Positions 23,126-30,728 of a stretch of DNA of 36,317 bases are shown here, piece after piece (position 1 is the stretch's first letter; every line of letters begins with the position of its first letter). This stretch comes from JAAFHN01 sp031421855 (GTDB lineage: Bacteria; Pseudomonadota; Gammaproteobacteria; Burkholderiales; Burkholderiaceae_C). Where the stretch lies: assembly GCA_031421855.1 (NCBI GenBank), contig JANOPN010000179.1, positions 1 to 36,317 of the forward strand. The letters are read 5' to 3'. Position numbers and translations under genes: made by a program. A model generated the notes under the pieces. It did no database searches and had not been told where the DNA came from. It saw only the letters and a program-made list of their open reading frames with translations.

Positions 23126-24115
23126 ATGGTCACTAAAAAACCAAAAGGCTTGGGCCGTGGCTTGGAAGCCCTGCTTGGGCCCAAGACCGCCAATGGCGCC
23201 GACGCACTGGACACCGCAACCGCTGACCCAAGCGGCAAGCCGCCGTCGAGCTTGAAATTGGTCAACATGGTTGCGGGCATGTATCAGCCGCGCACGCGCA
23301 TGGACGAAGGCGCGCTATATGAGCTGGCCGAGAGCATCAAATCTCAAGGCATCATGCAGCCGGTTTTGGTGCGTCAACTCAAGCCCGAACAGGCGTTGAT
23401 CAAGCGCGCTGAACAGCGCAGCAGCGGCTGGCCCGATGCCGATGATCGCCAGCCGCTTTATGAAATCATTGCGGGTGAGCGGCGCTTTCGCGCGGCCAAG
23501 CTGGCGGGTCTAGACGAGGTGCCGGTGCTGGTGCGCGAGGTTGCCGACGAAGCCGCTGCGGCCATGGCCCTCATCGAAAACATCCAGCGCGAAGACCTGA
23601 ACCCGCTTGAAGAAGCACAAGGACTGCAGCGTTTGGTCAAGGAGTTCGGCCTGACTCACGAGCAAGCGGCACAGGCCGTGGGGCGTTCGCGCAGCGCCGC
23701 GAGCAACTTGCTGCGTTTGCTGCAACTGGCCGACCCGGTTCAAACCATGCTCATGGCGGGTGACTTGGACATGGGTCATGCCCGCGCCTTGCTCAGCCTG
23801 GACAAAGCTGCCCAAATCACGGCAGCCAACCAAGTTGCCGCAAAGAAGTTGTCGGTGCGCGAAACCGAGGGCTTGGTCAAGAAGCTCGCGGCCGAGTTCA
23901 GCCTCACAGCCCAAAAGCCCACCAAAGAAAAGTCACGCGACATTCGCCGCGTTGAGGACGAGTTGGCAGACCTGTTGGCCGCTGCCGTTGAAGTGCGCGT
24001 CAAGAAACGCGTCAAACGCGCGGGCAAGTTTGAAGAGCAAGGCGAACTGGCCATTGGCTTTGGATCGTTGGATGAGCTCAATGGTTTGATCGACAAGCTG
24101 CGCGGCACCGCCTGA
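23126..24115 (+). CDS. parB: Chromosome-partitioning protein ParB (Spo0J)
   Basis: 329 residues (MVTKKPKGLGRGLEALLG). The arginine-rich CTPase motif GERRFRAAKLAGL (Box II) and ENIQREDLNPLEEAQG are present. The helix-turn-helix LTHEQAAQAVGRSRSAASNLLRLLQL reads parS, and the C-terminal dimer domain follows (VEVRVKKRVKRAGK). A 25-residue insert before Box II (KPEQALIKRAEQRSSGWPDA) is typical of Burkholderiales ParB. The family A element now separates it from its operon partner. Confidence 0.96.
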   Translation: MVTKKPKGLGRGLEALLGPKTANGADALDTATADPSGKPPSSLKLVNMVAGMYQPRTRMDEGALYELAESIKSQGIMQPVLVRQLKPEQALIKRAEQRSSGWPDADDRQPLYEIIAGERRFRAAKLAGLDEVPVLVREVADEAAAAMALIENIQREDLNPLEEAQGLQRLVKEFGLTHEQAAQAVGRSRSAASNLLRLLQLADPVQTMLMAGDLDMGHARALLSLDKAAQITAANQVAAKKLSVRETEGLVKKLAAEFSLTAQKPTKEKSRDIRRVEDELADLLAAAVEVRVKKRVKRAGKFEEQGELAIGFGSLDELNGLIDKLRGTA

Positions 24116-24183
24116 ATGGGGTGAATGGCACAAAAACCGCGTTCATGCAGCGCTAAAAGCGAAAATATGCCGTTTTTTGGCAC

Positions 24184-24215
24184 CTGGTCGCCGAATCTAT
24201 TGGGTTTGTTGCTAT
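24184..24215 (+). repeat. Family B repeat, copy 8
   Basis: Reads CTGGTCGCCGAATCTATTGG followed by GTTTGTTGCTAT. It lies in the 191-base gap between parB and the haloacid dehalogenase gene and marks the right edge of the repeat-free core. Confidence 0.85.
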
Positions 24216-24306
24216 GAATTTTGATGATTATTGCCATCATTTGAAGATCAAATCCAAGCCTCTTTTCACTCGCAATCCAACCGCAACGATTGAATAAACT
24301 CTGAGC

Positions 24307-25050
24307 ATGGCCACCGACTTGTCCAACCACCCACTCGATCACGCCAGGCGCGTTGCGCCCAAAGCCGTGCTGTTCGATGCGTATGGCACCTTGTTTGATG
24401 TCTACAGCATCGCCCAGCAAGCCGAGACGCTCTTGCCTGGTTTGGGCGCGCGGCTCGCCACGGTTTGGCGCGACAAACAAATTGAGTACACCCGGCTCGT
24501 CACCACCAGCAACCACGGCGCGCATTACCGGCCGTTCAGCGAGCTGACCCGCGCAGCGCTCGAGTTTGCTATAGAACTGGTAGCGCCTGAGTCAATGAAT
24601 TCGGTGACCAATGGCCAAAAAGACCAAAAAATTGATGTGTTGATGGCTTCATACTGGCAATTGCAAGCTTTTGCCGACAGCCGCGCCACCTTAGCCGCCC
24701 TCAAAGCGCGGGGCGTCGTCACAGGCATTTTGAGCAACGGTGACTTGCCCATGCTGCGCGCCGCTGTTGAGTCAGCGGGCTTAGCTGATTTGCTTGACCA
24801 CATCATCAGCGTCGACCCCATCCGCGTCTACAAAACCCACCCCGACGCCTACGCCCTGGGCGAGCAAGCTACTGGGCTCCAAGCCCGTGACATCGGATTT
24901 GTGTCGTGCAACAGCTGGGACGCGCTCGCGGCCACTTGGTACGGCTACACCACGCTGTGGGTCAACCGCCAAAACGCCCCGTTCGAGAAGCTGGGCACCC
25001 AACCCCATCACATCGGTACTCAACTGAGCGATGTCCATTTTCTATTTTGA
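24307..25050 (+). CDS. Type II haloacid dehalogenase (HAD superfamily) with a repeat-derived insert
   Basis: 247 residues. HAD motifs: KAVLFDAYGTLFDV with nucleophile Asp24, VVTGILSNGD (motif II Ser/Asn), RVYKTHPDAYALG (motif III Lys) and GFVSCNSWDALAATWYG (motif IV region). They match L-2-haloacid dehalogenases, which release halide from short 2-haloacids. Other substrates are possible. Residues 88-107 (AIELVAPESMNSVTNGQKDQ) are encoded by a family B repeat lying in frame in the cap-domain helix region, before LMASYWQLQAF. The protein may still fold because the cap tolerates changes. The malate synthase gene starts 11 bases after the stop. Confidence 0.85.
   Translation: MATDLSNHPLDHARRVAPKAVLFDAYGTLFDVYSIAQQAETLLPGLGARLATVWRDKQIEYTRLVTTSNHGAHYRPFSELTRAALEFAIELVAPESMNSVTNGQKDQKIDVLMASYWQLQAFADSRATLAALKARGVVTGILSNGDLPMLRAAVESAGLADLLDHIISVDPIRVYKTHPDAYALGEQATGLQARDIGFVSCNSWDALAATWYGYTTLWVNRQNAPFEKLGTQPHHIGTQLSDVHFLF
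24570..24626 (-). repeat. Family B-related repeat inside the dehalogenase gene
   Basis: Starts ATAGAACTGGTAGCGCCTGA and then matches the family B core (CAATGAATTCGGTGACCAA) and its extension ATGGCCAAAAAGACC, which is shared with the copy at 7881. The first third differs from the usual ATAGCAACAAACCC. It is in frame and adds no stop. Confidence 0.75.
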
Positions 25051-25061
25051 ATCAACTCAAT

Positions 25062-27281
25062 ATGACCACCCAAACCATCACTGAACACCAGCTCCACATC
25101 GACACTGAGCTCCACGCCTTCATTAATTCAGAGGTTTTGCCCGGTACCGGCATCGACTCAGCCGCGTTTTGGAAGGGGTTTGATGCCTTGGTCGCTGACT
25201 TGGCCCCTAAAAACAAAGCCTTGCTGGCCGAGCGCGACCGCTTGCAAACCGAGCTTGATGGCTGGCACCGCGCCAACCCCGGCCCGGTGAAGCAAATGGC
25301 GGTGTATCGCAAATTCTTGACAAAAATCGGCTACCTCGTACCCGAGCCAGTGGGCACCAAAGCCACAACGGCCAACGTCGACACCGAGTTGGCCGCCCAA
25401 GCTGGCCCCCAATTGGTGGTGCCCATTTTGAACGCGCGCTACGCACTCAACGCCGCCAATGCCCGCTGGGGCAGCCTGTACGACGCGCTGTATGGCACCG
25501 ATGCACTCAGCGAAGCCGACGGTGCTGGCAAGTCTGGCCCCAATGGAGAGCCATACAACCCGGTGCGCGGCGAACAAGTGATCGCTTACGCACGCAACGT
25601 GCTCGATCGCACGGCACCACTCAAAAAAGGCTCGCACGTCGGCTCGACCCGCTACAGCGTGGCGGGCGGCGCGCTGCAAGTCAGCTTGGCCGACGGCTCG
25701 ACCACGACCCTCAAGTCAGCCAAACAGTTGGTTGGTTACCAAGGCAGCGCCAGCGCCCCCACCGCTTTGCTCTTGGTTCACAACGGCTTGCATCTCGACA
25801 TCCAAATCAACCGCAACCACCCCATTGGCGCACAAGATTTGGCGGGTGTCAGCGACTTGGTCCTTGAGTCGGCACTGTCGACAATTTTGGACTTGGAGGA
25901 TTCGGTTGCCGCCGTCGACGCGGCCGACAAAGTCGTCGCGTATCGCAATTGGTTGGGGCTGCTCAAGGGCACCTTGACCGAGTCTTTGACCAAAAACGGC
26001 AAAACCATCACCCGAACCCTCAACCCCGACCGCGTCTACTCTGCACCCGTTGGCAGCGCCGAAGTCAAACTGCATGGTCGGTCACTTTTGTTTTTGCGCA
26101 ACGTTGGCCACCTGATGACCAACCCCGCCGTGCATTACCTGGGCGCAGACGGCGCGCAGCACGAAATCCCTGAAGGCATTTTGGATGCGGTTGTCACCAC
26201 CACCATTGCCTTGCATGACTTGCAGGCCAAAGTGGGTGCGGGCATTAAAAACTCGCGCAAAGGCAGCGTCTACATCGTCAAACCCAAAATGCACGGCCCG
26301 GCGGAGGTTGCGTTTGCGGGCGAGTTGTTTGGGCGGGTCGAGAAAATGCTGGGTTTGAAGGCCAACACCGTCAAGCTGGGCATCATGGACGAAGAGCGTC
26401 GCACCAGCGTCAACCTCAAAGCCTGCATCGCGGCAGCCAGCGCGCGCGTGGCCTTCATCAACACCGGCTTTTTGGATCGCACAGGCGACGAGATGCACAC
26501 CGCCATGAAAGCCGGTGCCATGTTGCGCAAAGGCGACATGAAGACGTCGCCCTGGATCACCGCGTATGAGCGCAACAACGTCTTGGTGGGTTTGAGTTGC
26601 GGGCTGCGTGGACGCGCCCAGATCGGCAAAGGCATGTGGGCCATGCCTGACCTCATGGCCAACATGCTGCAGCAAAAAATTGCCCACCCCAAGGCGGGTG
26701 CCAACACCGCCTGGGTGCCCAGCCCCACCGCCGCGACCCTGCATGCCTTGCATTACCACCAAGTTGACGTGTTCGCTGTCCAAAAAGAGCTTGAAAAAGT
26801 CGATGCCACCGCCGAGCGCGCCGCGCTACTCAAAGGCTTGCTCACCATTCCAGTGGCCCCCAACACCGACTGGACCCAAGCGCAAAAGCGCGCCGAGCTC
26901 GACAACAATGCCCAGGGCATCTTGGGCTACGTTGTGCGTTGGATCGACTTTGGCGTGGGCTGCTCCAAAGTGCCTGACATCCACGGCGTTGGCCTCATGG
27001 AAGACCGCGCCACCTTGCGCATCAGCTCACAGCACATTGCCAACTGGCTGCATCATAAAATCGTCACCAAAGCCCAAGTCAAAGCCACATTCGAGCGCAT
27101 GGCCAAGGTGGTGGACACCCAAAACGCAGGCGACCCGCTCTACCAACCCATGGCAGGACACTTCGACACCAGCAAAGCCTACCAAGCCGCCCTTGACTTG
27201 GTGTTCAAAGGCAAAGAACAACCCAGCGGCTACACCGAACCGCTGCTGCATGCTTGGCGCTTGGCGGTTAAAAACGGATGA
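25062..27281 (+). CDS. glcB: Malate synthase G
   Basis: 739 residues from ATG 25062. It condenses glyoxylate and acetyl-CoA to malate in the glyoxylate pathway. Recognisable segments: ILDLEDSVAAVDAADKV, GRSLLFLRNVGHLMTNPAV, KGSVYIVKPKMHGPAEV, LGIMDEERRTSVNLKACI (active-site Asp-Glu-Glu-Arg stretch), INTGFLDRTGDEMHTAM, GANTAWVPSPTAATLHALHYH, and TLRISSQHIANWL near the C-terminus. The length fits the G isoform, not the 530-residue A isoform. The start codon has a weak Shine-Dalgarno sequence and lies 11 bases after the dehalogenase gene. Confidence 0.97.
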   Translation: MTTQTITEHQLHIDTELHAFINSEVLPGTGIDSAAFWKGFDALVADLAPKNKALLAERDRLQTELDGWHRANPGPVKQMAVYRKFLTKIGYLVPEPVGTKATTANVDTELAAQAGPQLVVPILNARYALNAANARWGSLYDALYGTDALSEADGAGKSGPNGEPYNPVRGEQVIAYARNVLDRTAPLKKGSHVGSTRYSVAGGALQVSLADGSTTTLKSAKQLVGYQGSASAPTALLLVHNGLHLDIQINRNHPIGAQDLAGVSDLVLESALSTILDLEDSVAAVDAADKVVAYRNWLGLLKGTLTESLTKNGKTITRTLNPDRVYSAPVGSAEVKLHGRSLLFLRNVGHLMTNPAVHYLGADGAQHEIPEGILDAVVTTTIALHDLQAKVGAGIKNSRKGSVYIVKPKMHGPAEVAFAGELFGRVEKMLGLKANTVKLGIMDEERRTSVNLKACIAAASARVAFINTGFLDRTGDEMHTAMKAGAMLRKGDMKTSPWITAYERNNVLVGLSCGLRGRAQIGKGMWAMPDLMANMLQQKIAHPKAGANTAWVPSPTAATLHALHYHQVDVFAVQKELEKVDATAERAALLKGLLTIPVAPNTDWTQAQKRAELDNNAQGILGYVVRWIDFGVGCSKVPDIHGVGLMEDRATLRISSQHIANWLHHKIVTKAQVKATFERMAKVVDTQNAGDPLYQPMAGHFDTSKAYQAALDLVFKGKEQPSGYTEPLLHAWRLAVKNG

Positions 27282-27334
27282 GTTGATCGCGTCGATTGGG
27301 TCGCAAGGCACGTCGGCGAATCACTTCACATTTC

Positions 27335-27366
27335 GTAGCAACAAGCCCAATGAAATCGGTGACCAA
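27335..27366 (-). repeat. Family B repeat, copy 9
   Basis: Plus strand reads GTAGCAACAAGCCCAATG then AAATCGGTGACCAA. It lies in the 219-base gap between glcB and the MDR oxidoreductase gene. The remainder of the gap has no recognised feature beyond a TTGGAG ribosome binding site at about 27490. Confidence 0.85.
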
Positions 27367-27500
27367 GTAGGTTTTTTATTGAAAATCGGGTCAAAAACCA
27401 ACTGTTTGGCACCCTGGCGACTGCTCGGGGCGGTTATGGGTGGTTATGGCTGGTTGACCACGGTGATACTCGGACGTTTCGATCACCCTTGGAGCCAACC

Positions 27501-28544
27501 ATGACCGACACCACCATTGCCGCCACCAACAGCCAAATTCGCCTAGCCCAGCGCCCCATGGGTCTGCCTGGGCCAGCATGTTGGAGCCACACCACCGAGC
27601 CCGTGCAAATGCCGCAAAACGAGGGTGACGTGTTGGTCAAAACCCTTGCGCTGTCGCTTGACCCCGCCATGCGCGGCTGGATGAACGAAGGCAAAAGCTA
27701 CATCCCGCCAGTTGAAATCGGCGCGGTCATGCGAGCTGGCGGCGTGGGCGTGGTGGTCGCCTCTAAAAACCCCGGGTTCGCCGTGGGTGACCACGTCAAC
27801 GCCGGTTTGGATGTGCAAGAGTACTGCTTGATCGCGGGCGCTCACATCAAGCGAAATGGCATCTTCAAAATTGACCTCGGTGTCGGCACGGCCACGCAGT
27901 GGCTCAACGTGTTGGGCATGCCCGGCATGACCGGGTATTTTGGGCTCATGGACGTTGGGCAACCCAAGGCGGGTGAAACGGTCGTCGTCAGTGGCGCAGC
28001 AGGCGCAGTGGGTCAAACCGTGGGGCAAATGGCCAAAATTCTGGGCTGCCGCGTGGTGGGCATTGCGGGCGGCACAGCCAAGTGCGATTGGGTGGTCAAC
28101 GAGCTGGGTTTTGATGCCTGCATTGACTACAAAGCATCGCCGACATCCGTGCGCGAAGGCTTGAAAGCCCATTGCCCCAAAGGCGTTGACATCTACTTTG
28201 ACAACGTGGGCGGCGACATTTTGGACACCGTGTTGACCCGCATCAATTTGCGCGCGCGCATCATCATTTGCGGTGCCATCAGCCAATACAACAACACGAC
28301 ACCGGTACAAGGCCCCAAAAACTACTTGAGCTTGCTGGTCAACCGCGCCCGCATGGAAGGCATCGTCGTGTTCGACTACGCGCCGCGCTACCCACTTGCC
28401 ATTGCCGAGATGGCGGGCTACATCAAAGATGGCCGCATGAAAAGCAAAGAAGATGTGGTGGTGGGGCTGGAGACGTTTCCAACCACCTTGCTCAAGCTGT
28501 TCAACGGCGAGAACTTCGGTAAATTGGTGTTGCAGGTGGCGTAA
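27501..28544 (+). CDS. NADP-dependent MDR-family oxidoreductase (CurA/leukotriene-B4 dehydrogenase-like)
   Basis: 347 residues from ATG 27501, preceded by TTGGAG. Zinc-free medium-chain reductase fold: the N-terminal GroES-like part LALSLDPAMRGWMNEGKSYIPP is followed by the Rossmann motif VVVSGAAGAVGQTVGQMAKILGCRVVGIAGG, DIYFDNVGGDILDTVL, and RIIICGAISQYNN. These phrases match the prostaglandin-reductase-like family that reduces alpha,beta-unsaturated carbonyls. The substrate is not readable. Sequence before 27501 is in frame but not family-like. Confidence 0.93.
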   Translation: MTDTTIAATNSQIRLAQRPMGLPGPACWSHTTEPVQMPQNEGDVLVKTLALSLDPAMRGWMNEGKSYIPPVEIGAVMRAGGVGVVVASKNPGFAVGDHVNAGLDVQEYCLIAGAHIKRNGIFKIDLGVGTATQWLNVLGMPGMTGYFGLMDVGQPKAGETVVVSGAAGAVGQTVGQMAKILGCRVVGIAGGTAKCDWVVNELGFDACIDYKASPTSVREGLKAHCPKGVDIYFDNVGGDILDTVLTRINLRARIIICGAISQYNNTTPVQGPKNYLSLLVNRARMEGIVVFDYAPRYPLAIAEMAGYIKDGRMKSKEDVVVGLETFPTTLLKLFNGENFGKLVLQVA

Positions 28545-28592
28545 ACGCGCAACCAATCAAAGGCGTAACCCATTAAATGCGCAACCAATGAC

Positions 28593-28994
28593 TCACAAAG
28601 TACCCACCAAGCCCACGCGCGGTGTGGTGCTGAGTTTGGTCGACAGTTTGGCGAACCGTTTGTCAAAGGTCGCGATGCGGCTGACTTGCGGGCTGGTTAC
28701 CAAATGCAAGGCATCAGCAAAATCCATGCCTTGGGCGTAGTGGTTCAGCGCTTGTTGAACACCACTGAGAGACTCCACATGGAAGTTGGGCAGGCCCAGC
28801 AGTTGGTGCAACCCGGCGGCGATGGCTTTAGGCTGGATGTCGTTGACCTCCAGTACCCAAACCAGCTCCAACAAGACCGTGATCGGTGCGGTGTATTGCC
28901 TTGGTTCTGCCAATAAAGCTTTAGCCTGAGCAAATTGAGCGGGGTCGTCAGCGAGCAAGAGCCGAGCCAAGACGTTGGTGTCTAGGGCAATCAC
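28593..28994 (-). CDS. PIN-domain toxin (VapC family)
   Basis: 133 residues from GTG 28994 (VIALDTNVLARLLLADDP). The PIN nuclease acidic residues are visible: the early Asp in ALDTNVL, Glu in TVLLELVWVLE, Asp in GMDFADALHLV and the late Asp in IATFDKRFA. VapC toxins cleave tRNA or rRNA and are neutralised by an adjacent antitoxin, here the AbrB-type gene upstream. A family A element (29015-29116) separates them. The GTG start is supported because deleting the element recreates a GTGA overlap with the antitoxin stop. A TTG within the element (29027) could add 11 residues. Confidence 0.85.
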   Translation of the reverse strand: MIALDTNVLARLLLADDPAQFAQAKALLAEPRQYTAPITVLLELVWVLEVNDIQPKAIAAGLHQLLGLPNFHVESLSGVQQALNHYAQGMDFADALHLVTSPQVSRIATFDKRFAKLSTKLSTTPRVGLVGTL

Positions 28995-29014
28995 AGCAGA
29001 TTTTTGGCTTTGAT

Positions 29015-29116
29015 AGGACTTACGCAAAACCGCCCCAGCCGCGTTGCAGCTCCTAGCCGTGCTATCCGCACTGTCGTCGTCGCTGCGCCTTGCTGGGACA
29101 ATTTTGCGTAAGTCCT
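29015..29116 (+). mobile_element. Family A miniature inverted-repeat element, copy A4
   Basis: 102 bp, perfect ends AGGACTTACGCAA and TTGCGTAAGTCCT, same orientation as A1. It is flanked by direct repeat TTTGA (29009-29013 and 29118-29122). With one extra base on each side (T...A) the element and a 5-bp duplication fit exactly. It lies between the antitoxin and toxin genes and supplies the antitoxin's stop codon. Confidence 0.9.
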
Positions 29117-29366
29117 ATTTGAGTCTGGCTTTGATCGCCACTTGGGTTGCGGCGTCACTGAGCCGCACCCGTTTTGGCTTGGCCAAACATCCGGCAACGG
29201 CGTCAAGCTGTGCGGGGCTCGATGCGTCTTGACGCAAAGGACGCAGCCTGATCTCGCCGTCTACCACCCGTGCAGTGAGCTGCACGCCAAAAGACAACCC
29301 CACGACATCGCGCATGGCTTTTGGAATGACCAACTGGCCTTTGCTGGAGATGGTGACGGTTTGCAT
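29115..29366 (-). CDS. AbrB/MazE-type antitoxin, C-terminus cut by a family A element
   Basis: 83 residues. The N-terminal MQTVTISSKGQLVIPKAMRDVVGLSFGVQL is the swapped-hairpin AbrB/SpoVT domain, which dimerises to bind the operon promoter. The C-terminal tail (from about residue 45) should bind the toxin. Translation stops at TAG 29115-29117, whose bases belong to the edge of the family A element. In the reconstructed pre-insertion sequence the frame continues AKNLL and stops with a TGA overlapping the toxin's GTG. The truncation is five codons, so function is probably retained. Confidence 0.85.
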   Translation of the reverse strand: MQTVTISSKGQLVIPKAMRDVVGLSFGVQLTARVVDGEIRLRPLRQDASSPAQLDAVAGCLAKPKRVRLSDAATQVAIKARLK

Positions 29367-29444
29367 GGGTTGGCCTGGCTGAGTTCAACGCAACAGAGTA
29401 AGCCCAATTGTAAGACGAGCCGCGACATGCACTAGACTGCTGAC

Positions 29445-30470
29445 ATGGATCTCTCACGCTTCCCCCGTCGCCGCTACACGCCTTTTGCCACGCCCATTGA
29501 GAATTTGCCCCACTTCTCAAAGGCCTTGGGCTTGAGTTGCCCGCCGGGGATGGCGCCGCAAATCTTCATCAAGCGCGACGACATGCTGGGCCTGGCACCG
29601 GGTGGCAACAAGACTCGCAAGTTGGAGTTTTTGGTCGCCGATGCACTGGCTCAAGGTGCAGACACCTTGGTCACTTGCGGTGCGCCGCAAAGCAACCATT
29701 GCCGCATCACCCTCAGCGCGGCCGTCAAAGAGGGCCTCAAATGCCGCTTTGTGATCGAAGAGCGGGTTGCCAACTCGTTCAGCGAAAAGGCCTCGGGCAA
29801 CCACTTCATGTTTCGCCTGATGGGCGTCGAGGCCATCACCGTGGTGCCAGCGGGTACCAACATGGCCGCAGCCATGCAAGTCGTCGCAGATGAGCTGGCC
29901 GGTTTGGGCCGCAAGGCGTACATCATCGCCGGTGGTGGCTCCAACGCCGTGGGCGGATTGGGTTATGTAGCGTGCGCGCAGGAGTTGCAACAGCAGCTGT
30001 TTGAAAGCGGCCTGCAGCTTGACGAAGTGGTGGTGGGTTCGGGCAGCTCAGGCACACACGGCGGCATGGTGGCCGGGTTTGTGGGCAACCACATCAACAT
30101 CCCGTTGTTGGGCATTGGCACCAGCCGCGACAGTGCCGACCAAGCGCCGCTGGTGCTCAAAGAGGCCCAAGCGGTCATGGATTTGTTGCAAACCGGGGTG
30201 CAAGTCTCAAGCCAGAGTGTGGTCTGCGTGGGCGGTTTTTGGCAACCCAAATACTCGGTGCCCAACGACGCCATGATTGAGGCCGTGCAAATGCTGGCCC
30301 GAACCGAGGCCGTGTTGCTCGACCCGGTTTACACCGGCAAAATCATGGCCGGCTTGATTGGCCTGGCGCGCCGTGGCCGATGGCGCAGCGACCAAAACGT
30401 GCTGTTTTTGCACACGGGCGGTGCGACCGCATTACATGCCTACGAATCCACCATATTGAAGCCCGTTTGA
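29445..30470 (+). CDS. dcyD: D-cysteine desulfhydrase family PLP enzyme
   Basis: 341 residues. It belongs to the ACC-deaminase/D-cysteine desulfhydrase branch of fold-type II PLP enzymes. Lys56 in GGNKTRKLEF is the expected Schiff-base lysine. CGAPQSNHCRITLSAA and VGSGSSGTHGGMVAG (phosphate-binding loop) follow, then LLDPVYTGKIMAGLIGL near the C-terminus. D-cysteine desulfhydrase yields pyruvate, sulfide and ammonia. The close relative L-cysteate sulfo-lyase is an alternative I cannot exclude. The tautomerase gene starts 10 bases later, suggesting one transcript. Confidence 0.85.
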   Translation: MDLSRFPRRRYTPFATPIENLPHFSKALGLSCPPGMAPQIFIKRDDMLGLAPGGNKTRKLEFLVADALAQGADTLVTCGAPQSNHCRITLSAAVKEGLKCRFVIEERVANSFSEKASGNHFMFRLMGVEAITVVPAGTNMAAAMQVVADELAGLGRKAYIIAGGGSNAVGGLGYVACAQELQQQLFESGLQLDEVVVGSGSSGTHGGMVAGFVGNHINIPLLGIGTSRDSADQAPLVLKEAQAVMDLLQTGVQVSSQSVVCVGGFWQPKYSVPNDAMIEAVQMLARTEAVLLDPVYTGKIMAGLIGLARRGRWRSDQNVLFLHTGGATALHAYESTILKPV

Positions 30471-30480
30471 GGATTGCCCC

Positions 30481-30672
30481 ATGCCAACGTATCACGTCGA
30501 AATGCTCGAAGGCCGCACGCTTGAGCAAAAGAAAAAACTGGTTGAAGCCATCACCCGCGTCAGCGTTGAGGTGCTGGGCGGGTCGAGCGACTCGGTTGAC
30601 GTCATCATCACCGACGTGGCTCGCCACAACTGGGCCACAGGCGGCAAATTGTGGAGCGAACCGCGCGATTAA
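30481..30672 (+). CDS. 4-oxalocrotonate tautomerase-family protein
   Basis: 63 residues. The catalytic Pro follows the initiator Met (MPTYHVEMLEGRTLEQKKKLVEAITRVSVEVLG), and the second half has SVDVIITDVARHNWATGGK, the usual 4-OT small-subunit fold. Family members tautomerise 2-hydroxymuconate or act on other enols. The Arg at the second catalytic position of classic 4-OT is not clear here, so the substrate is uncertain. It is 10 bases downstream of the dcyD-like gene. Confidence 0.88.
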   Translation: MPTYHVEMLEGRTLEQKKKLVEAITRVSVEVLGGSSDSVDVIITDVARHNWATGGKLWSEPRD

Positions 30673-30696
30673 CGTTTTTAGGCGTTAAATAGACCC

Positions 30697-30728
30697 TTGG
30701 TCACCGGATTCATTGAGTTTGTTGCTAT
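30697..30728 (+). repeat. Family B repeat, copy 10
   Basis: Reads TTGGTCACCGGATTCATTG then AGTTTGTTGCTAT. Its last bases provide the TAG stop codon of gshB on the minus strand (30725-30727). Confidence 0.9.

Noticed and set aside
27543..28556. 337-codon minus-strand frame across the MDR oxidoreductase gene
   Set aside because: The plus strand encodes a full MDR reductase with a Rossmann motif; the opposite frame is His/Ala-rich without domain features.
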